Assembly (NCBI GenBank): GCA_046345315.1
Contig: JBKDKA010000138.1
Span: forward strand, 81,649-145,648
Direction of reading: 5' to 3'
Source: F1-80-MAGs062 sp046345315
Lineage (GTDB): Bacteria; Planctomycetota; Planctomycetia; Planctomycetales; Planctomycetaceae
DNA length: 64,000 nucleotides
Part shown: piece by piece, positions 54,172-61,031 of the stretch
Layout of the letters: every line of letters starts with the position of its first letter
Numbering within the stretch: the first letter of the stretch is position 1
Program-made: the position numbers and the translations under genes
The notes under the pieces: model-generated
What the model was told of the DNA's origin: nothing
The model's input: only the letters and a program-made list of their open reading frames with translations
Databases searched by the model: none

Positions 54172-55137
54172 CTATTCTGACGACTCGCCGCCGGCGATCG
54201 ACCCCATACCGCGATACACGGCAAGGTCAATTCCGGAGTAAGTAAACTTTACACTGCCATCCAGTCGCAGTATGTGAACCCCATTGGAATGAAGACTGCC
54301 TGCAGCAGCCCCACCGGTTCTCGATATTCCATCCCACGGGTCTGATCTTCGATTGGAAAACGACCAACTGTTCGGCGGCAAAAGGTGATCATAGACCCAT
54401 TGGTCATAGACGAGAGAACACTGGTGCCACTCACCAAGGACAGATACCTGACGCCGAACCTCACCAGAGAGACAATGCATTGCAAATGCGTCTTCATCCC
54501 CTTCAGAGTAACTGACAAGAGTCTCAAAACTATATCGCAAAGGATTCCTTCTTCCCTCTTCGACTGGAATTCGGCCGAGCAGATCCAGCCAGACAAGCTT
54601 CTCGGACATGTAGGCTGTATTGGACAACCCGTCTGTCGCGTCCACGAATCGAAACCTTCCCCACCATTCAATTCCGCGGCCGCGACCGTCTTTCGAGAAA
54701 CTGTGCCCTCTATTCAGCGCATAACTGATGTCTAACCTGCCCCGGTCAGCCACGAAATCATCCGGACAGATCAAAAACGCCGGCGATGACAGTCCTTCAG
54801 AATCCTGAGCGGCCAGTCGCTCCGCGAGGGCAGTTTCTCCCATTAAAGGCAGGAGGCTCTTGAGTGGTTCCTGAGCGCTGATATATCCATGGCTGGCGTG
54901 AAATGACTGTGCAGCTATCCCGACCTGATGCAGGTTGTTTCGACATTGAGTTGAGCGAGCCGCCGTCCGTGCCGACAACACTGCTGGTATCAGGAGGCTC
55001 ATCAGCAGCGAAATGACACCCATCGCGACAAGCAGCTCCAACATGGTAACACCAGCCCGAGCCGTGTTACGATCGGATCGCTGATTTGCGGTGGATTTAA
55101 TGCGAGCCAGCGGCGCAGACCGCGTCAAATTGCTCAC
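54172..55137 (-). CDS. DUF1559 prepilin-type protein
   Basis: A 321-residue pseudopilin-like protein. After a basic start it has ARAGVTMLELLVAMGVISLL, a prepilin-peptidase cleavage site (Gly followed by VTMLE) and the hydrophobic N-terminal helix, then RTAARSTQCRNNLHQVGIA, typical of DUF1559. The body has WWGRFRFVDATDGLSNTAYMSE and ends near LDGSVKFTYSGID. The GTG start has GGGAGG about 8 nt upstream, a strong site. Family members are abundant in planctomycetes and have no settled function. A normal length is about 300. Confidence 0.92.
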   Translation of the reverse strand: MSNLTRSAPLARIKSTANQRSDRNTARAGVTMLELLVAMGVISLLMSLLIPAVLSARTAARSTQCRNNLHQVGIAAQSFHASHGYISAQEPLKSLLPLMGETALAERLAAQDSEGLSSPAFLICPDDFVADRGRLDISYALNRGHSFSKDGRGRGIEWWGRFRFVDATDGLSNTAYMSEKLVWLDLLGRIPVEEGRRNPLRYSFETLVSYSEGDEDAFAMHCLSGEVRRQVSVLGEWHQCSLVYDQWVYDHLLPPNSWSFSNRRSDPWDGISRTGGAAAGSLHSNGVHILRLDGSVKFTYSGIDLAVYRGMGSIAGGESSE

Positions 55138-55175
55138 GAAGGGGCCTCCCTGTTAAGCTAAAAAGCAGCAGGCAC

Positions 55176-55598
55176 TCAATTATGAATCAGCTGCAACTGG
55201 TAACTCCCATCCCACTGATCAATGTTGTCTCTAAAGATCCATACTCCGCCACTGAACTGCTGTAACTCGCCGACATAAGTGTATGAGCCGAATACAAATT
55301 CGTCGCTCGCATAGGAAACCCAGTCGGAAGGTATCCCCGCCGGCCTGTCCTGATTGTTCAATGAGGTATCTACGGCTAAAGGAATGGGCAGGTTGTTGTG
55401 AGGATAGCCTGGGCCCGTGCCGTAACATACGACCTTGAGTGTCTGATTGGGCGGAGCAAAACAATAGAGCCTTGTCGTCCCACCGCCGGGCGGGTTCGGA
55501 AGTCCTTTCGGTGATGAAACACATCCGACAACTATGACCATCAGTATTCCTGAAAAGATCTTTATTCCTGAAAAGATCTTTCGACGTGTAAACGACAT
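55176..55598 (-). CDS. small lipoprotein, unknown function
   Basis: About 140 residues from ATG 55598 (MSFTRRK; a GTG 10 codons upstream is also in frame). The signal peptide is hydrophobic and ends at VIVVGC, a fair lipobox, so it is probably lipid-anchored. The mature part is short, with GGGTTRLYCFAPPNQTL and SYQLQLIHN at the end. The signal region contains the duplicated unit KIFSGIKIFSGI that comes from an exact 18-bp tandem repeat. No family is recognised. Confidence 0.6.
   Translation of the reverse strand: MSFTRRKIFSGIKIFSGILMVIVVGCVSSPKGLPNPPGGGTTRLYCFAPPNQTLKVVCYGTGPGYPHNNLPIPLAVDTSLNNQDRPAGIPSDWVSYASDEFVFGSYTYVGELQQFSGGVWIFRDNIDQWDGSYQLQLIHN
55546..55581. repeat. perfect 18-bp tandem duplication
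   Basis: ATTCCTGAAAAGATCTTT occurs twice head to tail (55546-55563 and 55564-55581) with no mismatch, inside the lipoprotein signal-peptide region. Being a multiple of three, it adds six residues without changing frame. Confidence 0.9.
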
Positions 55599-55704
55599 CC
55601 TGACAGACTTTACCCTTTTCGTAGCCACCTGGTCGACAGAACTCTTTGCAGACTCTCCTGTTGAACGATGACGTTGGCCACAAAGGACACGTCACCTAAG
55701 AACC

Positions 55705-55737
55705 ACTATACCTCCCCCCCCCCATTCCAAAACTCAA
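55705..55737 (-). promoter_or_regulatory. possible promoter with a 10-base C/G tract in its spacer
   Basis: Minus-strand TATAGT (55705-55710, 5 of 6 consensus) and TTGAGT (55732-55737, 4 of 6) are separated by 21 nt. The spacer contains C10 (plus strand 55714-55723). Loss of four bases would give the optimal 17-nt spacing. It lies 107 nt upstream of the lipoprotein ATG. Also possible: chance AT-rich hexamers around a homopolymer. Confidence 0.35.
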
Positions 55738-55852
55738 ACCTGACTGGGGGAGAATTCGAACTTTCATGATTTCCCGGTGATTGATGAATCTGTGAAATCC
55801 GCCATACTGTGGCGATAAAGGTTCAGCGAATTTCCAATTGAGTTACAGAAAC

Positions 55853-56617
55853 ATGGCAGCACAGGAAAAATCCGGGCTTCCCGGCAAACTGATTCGTCAG
55901 CTTGGTAAACGCAGTGATCGGCAGCTGGCAGAAGAGTATCAGGTCTCACTCTATCAGGTGCGTGCGGAAAGACAGCGGCGCGGCATCCATCGATACAGTA
56001 TCATCGACTGGACACCCGGAAGACTGGCCATGCTGGGGAAGATGCCGGATGCTCACATTGCTGCAAAAATCGGAGCGACTGATTCTGCGGTCTTCGTAAA
56101 GCGAGTTTCGCTCGGAATCCCCGCGTTCGGATTGAAAAAGCAGCCCGAGGCTTTTCAATGGAAAGCTTCGCAACTGAAGCAGCTTGGCCGTATCTCCGAT
56201 TCAGCTCTTGCGGCTGAACTTGGAACCTCCGTTCATATCGTGATCGCCAAACGACATTCGCTGGGAGTTCCCCCGGCAAACCCTCGCTCCGACGTCCGAA
56301 AACCATGGAGTCGATCCGAAATCGCGATGCTCGGAAAGAAGCCCGATCCTGTTGTGGCTGCCATCACCGGGCGAGGTCGACGACATATCCGAGCGAAACG
56401 TGAGTCGCTCGGAATTCCACCGTTCCAGCAGCAGACAAATGTCGACTGGACACCGGCCGTTGTGCGCAGACTCGGAAAGCGTCCTGATCAGGAGGTTGCG
56501 GCGGAACTCGGAGTCAGCGTCGGTACGGTCGCACTTCACCGTCGGCGGATGGGAATTCCTGCCTACAGGCGGGGCATAACTCAGCAGGGCGGTTCATCGA
56601 AAACTCGTCGCCGTTGA
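55853..56617 (+). CDS. protein with five tandem helix-turn-helix-like repeats
   Basis: A 254-residue basic protein made of five ~45-residue units, each with LGK or LGR at 17, 61, 111, 160 and 207, then D, an AA/LA/VA helix turn, and R...GI[PHV] at 44, 88, 138, 187 and 234; Trp precedes the last four units (53, 103, 152, 199). A typical unit is WTPAVVRRLGKRPDQEVAAELG. The pattern resembles GcrA/Myb-like helix-turn-helix domains, here arrayed, and should bind DNA. No membrane or catalytic part. ATG 55853 is preferred to a TTG at 55838. It is convergent with the next gene, 7 bp away. Confidence 0.75.
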   Translation: MAAQEKSGLPGKLIRQLGKRSDRQLAEEYQVSLYQVRAERQRRGIHRYSIIDWTPGRLAMLGKMPDAHIAAKIGATDSAVFVKRVSLGIPAFGLKKQPEAFQWKASQLKQLGRISDSALAAELGTSVHIVIAKRHSLGVPPANPRSDVRKPWSRSEIAMLGKKPDPVVAAITGRGRRHIRAKRESLGIPPFQQQTNVDWTPAVVRRLGKRPDQEVAAELGVSVGTVALHRRRMGIPAYRRGITQQGGSSKTRRR

Positions 56618-56624
56618 GACAACA

Positions 56625-58529
56625 TCACTCCGACGAAAGTGTCGGGGCCTTGAATTCGGAACTGACGAGAATCGTGACATCGGAATTCTGAAAGAACACG
56701 CGCCAGGTCTCGTCGAAGTAGTTCACGTTCGATCCGAGCAGTGATGGGTATCCGACCACGTAAGCGACCTGTGGCCGAAGGCGACCAAACTCCGATAACA
56801 TCTGATCCTCCTGTCGAACACTGATCAGGGCTGCCGGACAGTAACGTCCCATCGGCGGTCTGCCGAATTCCATCAGCCACAGGAGCGGATCTTCGCCAAC
56901 AAAGAGGACGCGGTTCGACTTCTCCAGAAGTTCAAAGCCTCGGCGATATTTCTGCAGGTCGGCTCGAAACCGTTGAAACTCCTGTGTCGTTTCAGGCAGG
57001 GGGCGATTGAGCAGAAACCGGACGGATTTCACAATCGGTGACGGGTAGTACTGAACTCCGGAATTCCCGGCGAGAACAACCAGCAGCAGCAGACTCGCTC
57101 CCGCCGGAATCAGCGTTTCAGCAGAACGACCAAATCCGGAAGTCACATGGGTTGAACTTCTTTGCCGGTCCGCGATGCAGACAACCGTCAGAATGCATGC
57201 CGGTACAATGGGGTGAAACAGATTGTAGGGATGGGAGCGACCGACAAAGAGCAGAAACGTACCCAGTCCGACTGTGGCAATCCATGCGCACACCAGATCT
57301 CGATCGTCTGCCGTTCGATGCAGAATCGCCGCGATTTTTCCGGAGATGGTGAGCGAATACGTGCACAGGATAAAAAGCAGAAGGAGTGCATGACCCGGCG
57401 CTGTCAGCATCTCTGAAATGGGGAGTGCTCCGAAGCCACCTCCATAGTCAAGCAGCGATTCGTAATAGCCAGACCAGTATTCTGAACTCAGCAGAGTACC
57501 ACGACTGACGATCAGCATTCCGGAGAGGAACACAGCAGAACATATCACCCAGAGTATCAGCAGCTCACGTCGACGAGTCGGCGTCGACGGCCTGACAGAC
57601 GAGATGACCGAAAACAGCAATGTCGCAGATGCAACGTAGATTCCTGTATCCGTTCCGAAGAGAAGTGAAAGACCACAGAACACTCCGGCCATCACGGCAG
57701 CGCCCCATCCGAATCTTCTCAACAACAGAAGCGAGATTGCCAGACAGATATCAAACGGACATCGCAGTACACTCGACGATGGCGCCGCCCAGATGGGCAG
57801 GTCGGTTCCCGAGAAGAGCTGAAACTGCAGGCATGCCAGAATTCCGGCAGCTGACCAGAGAGCACTTCCGGTGAGCATTCGAAGCAGCACGTAAACCGAA
57901 GCAAAGTAGAAGACTCCGAAGATCGGCATGACCGCCAGCACGAACTGATGGTCTGTCCGAAAGAACAGACCCAGGAAATCAAATACCAGAACCCAACCGC
58001 TTCCGTACTGAGTATATGCTTCTGCTCCGAGAGCACGCCCATGCTGCCAGGCATGCAGTGGTCCCATCAGATAGTAATCCAGATGATGAAACCCGTCCGC
58101 AATAAAGCACTTTTCCGTCAGGTCAGCGGCGTCGATGACCAGGACAAGCCCCGGAATCAGCACCGTGACAAAACCATCGATAATATTCGAAATCCTGATG
58201 TTCTTTTGTGGGCCGGAACTGTCGGTTGAAGATGTGTCGGCACGGCGTCCCGCTGAAAAGAACAGGACACTGCCTGCGATCGTCGCCAGAACGGCAGACA
58301 CCAGATAGATCGGGATATCACGATCCGGTCGATAGAACTCCCTGCCGACCTGAGTCAGATCATCGCGCAGCGAAGTCGGCACCGGAACGACGGACCAGGC
58401 AACAAACGCTGACAACCAGACGCAGATCACAAATGCAGCAGCGAAAAGCCGACGAGGGTAAAATTCCGTGCGGGCACGAGTGCCTGGTCTTCGGAGATCT
58501 GTGGCACCGGAAGGAGAAGTTTCGTTCAT
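56625..58529 (-). CDS. polytopic membrane protein, glycosyltransferase-like
   Basis: About 634 residues from ATG 58529 with a basic N-terminal tail and about eleven hydrophobic segments, then a C-terminal soluble domain (~490-634) with RVLFVGEDPLLWLMEFGRPP and FFQNSDVTILVSSE. It resembles membrane proteins of the GT-C type (GT39/GT83 kinds) that use lipid-linked sugars. A conserved-looking HHLDYYLMGPLHAWQHG segment early on could be the catalytic loop. No specific signature decides it. It is divergent from the next membrane protein gene. Confidence 0.7.
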   Translation of the reverse strand: MNETSPSGATDLRRPGTRARTEFYPRRLFAAAFVICVWLSAFVAWSVVPVPTSLRDDLTQVGREFYRPDRDIPIYLVSAVLATIAGSVLFFSAGRRADTSSTDSSGPQKNIRISNIIDGFVTVLIPGLVLVIDAADLTEKCFIADGFHHLDYYLMGPLHAWQHGRALGAEAYTQYGSGWVLVFDFLGLFFRTDHQFVLAVMPIFGVFYFASVYVLLRMLTGSALWSAAGILACLQFQLFSGTDLPIWAAPSSSVLRCPFDICLAISLLLLRRFGWGAAVMAGVFCGLSLLFGTDTGIYVASATLLFSVISSVRPSTPTRRRELLILWVICSAVFLSGMLIVSRGTLLSSEYWSGYYESLLDYGGGFGALPISEMLTAPGHALLLLFILCTYSLTISGKIAAILHRTADDRDLVCAWIATVGLGTFLLFVGRSHPYNLFHPIVPACILTVVCIADRQRSSTHVTSGFGRSAETLIPAGASLLLLVVLAGNSGVQYYPSPIVKSVRFLLNRPLPETTQEFQRFRADLQKYRRGFELLEKSNRVLFVGEDPLLWLMEFGRPPMGRYCPAALISVRQEDQMLSEFGRLRPQVAYVVGYPSLLGSNVNYFDETWRVFFQNSDVTILVSSEFKAPTLSSE

Positions 58530-58891
58530 GCGGTTGAGTCGGTTTGACGGGAGCAACAGGCAGAACCCGAAGTACACTTACGCTCAGACAAAAATGCGCC
58601 GGCAGATTCTAGCCAGTATTGTTGAGCCTCGAAAACAATCAAAACGACATCTGCAGGATGGAACAAACTTTTCGCAGGAATCACCGAGCACTAAGATCTG
58701 GAAACTGATTCCCTGCATAACAGTCTGGATGTCATCATCGCCATATGCTTCCTGCTGGAGTGACTTCCCGCAGGATGAATAACTCACTGAACGAACGCCT
58801 GTCATCTGGAAGTCACGAGCCTGTACCAGGTCTGCTCGGTCCGCCATCCAATCCTGCTCAAGTGATCTGCTACTCCGGAAAGTATCTGTTC

Positions 58892-60142
58892 ATGTCCTCC
58901 AGCAGCAATCGCCCACTTCAATCCCGGGATTACAGGCAGATCTGGTGGATTTTCGCCGTCATCAGTCTGGTGATGCACATTCCATCGCTGTTCGAACCAC
59001 ATCTTGAAGGCGATGAAGAAGTTTATCTGACGCTGGCAAAACAGATGAACTGGGATCTGAGTCATTACACCACGAAGGATGATCCTGACATCAGCCAGTT
59101 CCCGAATTCGATTTACCGTAGTGAACTGTTTCACCATCCGCCGCTGTATCCACTGGTTCTGAAGATCGGTGCAACGCTCCTTGGAAATGCTGCTCTGACC
59201 GGCCTGTTGTTTTCCAACGCAGTCATGGCACTGATGCTCTATTATGTCTCACGATGGATGGCATTTTCCGGCATTCCACCTGTGTGGGCTCTGCCTGCAT
59301 TCGCCGGAGTCACATTCTGCCCGCTGCTGCTCTCTTCCACGATGCTCCTTCATCATGATGCCATCATGGGATGCCTGATGGCCTGCGGTCTCGTGGCCTA
59401 CATCGAAGCACTCCGAAAGCCGTCGGTAGCGGGTGCTGTCGCAGCGGCATTACTGCTGACACTTGGTCTGAACGTGCGCTACAACTCGATTCTGTTTCTG
59501 CCCTGCCTGATCGCGATTCAGGTATTCGCGATACGGCGTACCAGAACTTCTGCCGCAGATGGAAAAACCCAGAATCACAACAGCAGCAACTGGCTCGTCT
59601 TCGGAATTGTGATGGCATTCGTAATGACGGTGGGGCTTCAGCATTTTTATCGAATTCTCTTCACCTACGGGTCTCTTCTGCCGTCAGCCTTTCTGATTCA
59701 GGACGCGAACTCCGAACAGTTCAGCGCTTTTCTTGCGATTGTCGCCGCGCAGACACGAGGTCGAACCGCGATTGAGCTCGCTCTGATCTATCCCGTCCTC
59801 ACAGCATTTCTGATTCCGTTCCTGTACGTGCCCGTCGTGCGAAGTCTCCGGGAAAAGCGATTCGAATTTCTCTTTACTCCCATCTTCCTTTATCTTCTGA
59901 TCGTGGAGTTCTATTTCTCCTACACTCAGCCGCGGTACTTCGCCACGATTACACCCTGCCTTTACCTCGGTCTGCCGACATTGATTCGTAATCAGTCGTC
60001 TCGTATTCAGTCGTTTCTGTTTTTCCTCTGCGGTCTGTCTCTTCTGTTCATGATCACCACCGGATATGAAAAGTCACGAGTCGCCCCTCCGGACGCGATG
60101 CGAATCATTCCCTCCACATTGCACTACTTTGGGATGTACTGA
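58892..60142 (+). CDS. GT-C-type membrane glycosyltransferase (PMT/ArnT-like)
   Basis: About 416 residues from ATG 58892 (GGAAAG ~10 nt upstream; an ATG at 58745 also keeps the frame open but adds 49 unrelated residues). The first loop has PHLEGDEEVYLTLAKQM (acidic Glu-Asp-Glu motif) and FHHPPLYPLVLKIG, which match the dolichyl-phosphate-mannose/undecaprenyl-sugar transferase family. About ten membrane segments follow. It transfers a sugar from a lipid carrier to an acceptor outside the membrane. Acceptor unknown. Confidence 0.85.
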   Translation: MSSSSNRPLQSRDYRQIWWIFAVISLVMHIPSLFEPHLEGDEEVYLTLAKQMNWDLSHYTTKDDPDISQFPNSIYRSELFHHPPLYPLVLKIGATLLGNAALTGLLFSNAVMALMLYYVSRWMAFSGIPPVWALPAFAGVTFCPLLLSSTMLLHHDAIMGCLMACGLVAYIEALRKPSVAGAVAAALLLTLGLNVRYNSILFLPCLIAIQVFAIRRTRTSAADGKTQNHNSSNWLVFGIVMAFVMTVGLQHFYRILFTYGSLLPSAFLIQDANSEQFSAFLAIVAAQTRGRTAIELALIYPVLTAFLIPFLYVPVVRSLREKRFEFLFTPIFLYLLIVEFYFSYTQPRYFATITPCLYLGLPTLIRNQSSRIQSFLFFLCGLSLLFMITTGYEKSRVAPPDAMRIIPSTLHYFGMY

Positions 60143-60221
60143 TTCGCAATTGACTGAACACTGTCACGGGCTCGCTGCATTCGAAGAGGGTCAGACGGAA
60201 ATGAAGAGCCAGGACATGCAG

Positions 60222-61025
60222 TCAACGTCCCTGTTTCTGTTCGACCGGCGTTCTTCGCTGGATCAGTTTTCGAAGATTGTCGCGGAAGATCAGCCGGCGA
60301 TCCTCGTCGCTGATATCAGCTCCATACACCTTTGCCAGCTGCGAAGCAAAACTCCGTCCGGCAGCATCACTGCCGTAAATGACTCTGGAAGCCCCGAGCT
60401 CACGAACGGCCATCTCCGTGAATCCGGACGTCGGATCGGAACCGGCCAGCTCGACTGAAATATTGGGCGATGACCGAACGGCCCGTATCCCGAGCTCCCA
60501 CTGTCCACCCGCGTGACCGCAGATGAAGTGAGTCTGCGGATGACGAGCCGCCAGTGCAACGAGATCCAGTGGCGTTGATTCCCCCGGATTCTGTGTTCCA
60601 TCCTGCTTGAACCAGGTATGCTGAAAGATCACCGCTTTCAGCTCCGCGGCACGCCTGATGATGGCGTCAAGTGCCTCATCACCGGCCTTCCTGGCAATCC
60701 AGAGTTTGATCCCCACCATGGGCCCTCTGGCTATGCATCGGTCGATTTCTTCCAGGCTGGCCTGAACATGCTCTCCACTCACATAGCAGAACCCGAATGT
60801 TCGATCGGTCCAGTGAGCCATCGCCTGAAGAACGTAGTCGTTGTCTGCTCGCAGTTCTTCAGGTGTCGGTGTCTTTGCCCATGTGCTGCTGAAGAACAGA
60901 CAGAGCTTTTCGATACCGTGGCGATCCGCAACCTCCAGCAGATGCGCCATTTTCTCTTCCGGCGTTCGGCCGGGAACTCCGAGAAGGTGACAATGAAGAT
61001 CCCAGACAGGAAACAATGAAGTCAT
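60222..61025 (-). CDS. amidohydrolase-family (amidohydrolase 2) metal-dependent hydrolase
   Basis: A 267-residue TIM-barrel enzyme. Metal-binding signs are DLHCHL (HxH at residues ~10-12), FQHTWF (~134), ICGHAGG (~170) and YGSDAAGRSF (Asp ~218). Family members hydrolyse or decarboxylate small rings and esters; the real substrate is unknown. It starts 6 bp after the stop of the PVC heme protein gene and is read with it, so a shared pathway is likely. Confidence 0.88.
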   Translation of the reverse strand: MTSLFPVWDLHCHLLGVPGRTPEEKMAHLLEVADRHGIEKLCLFFSSTWAKTPTPEELRADNDYVLQAMAHWTDRTFGFCYVSGEHVQASLEEIDRCIARGPMVGIKLWIARKAGDEALDAIIRRAAELKAVIFQHTWFKQDGTQNPGESTPLDLVALAARHPQTHFICGHAGGQWELGIRAVRSSPNISVELAGSDPTSGFTEMAVRELGASRVIYGSDAAGRSFASQLAKVYGADISDEDRRLIFRDNLRKLIQRRTPVEQKQGR

Positions 61026-61031
61026 GCTGAT

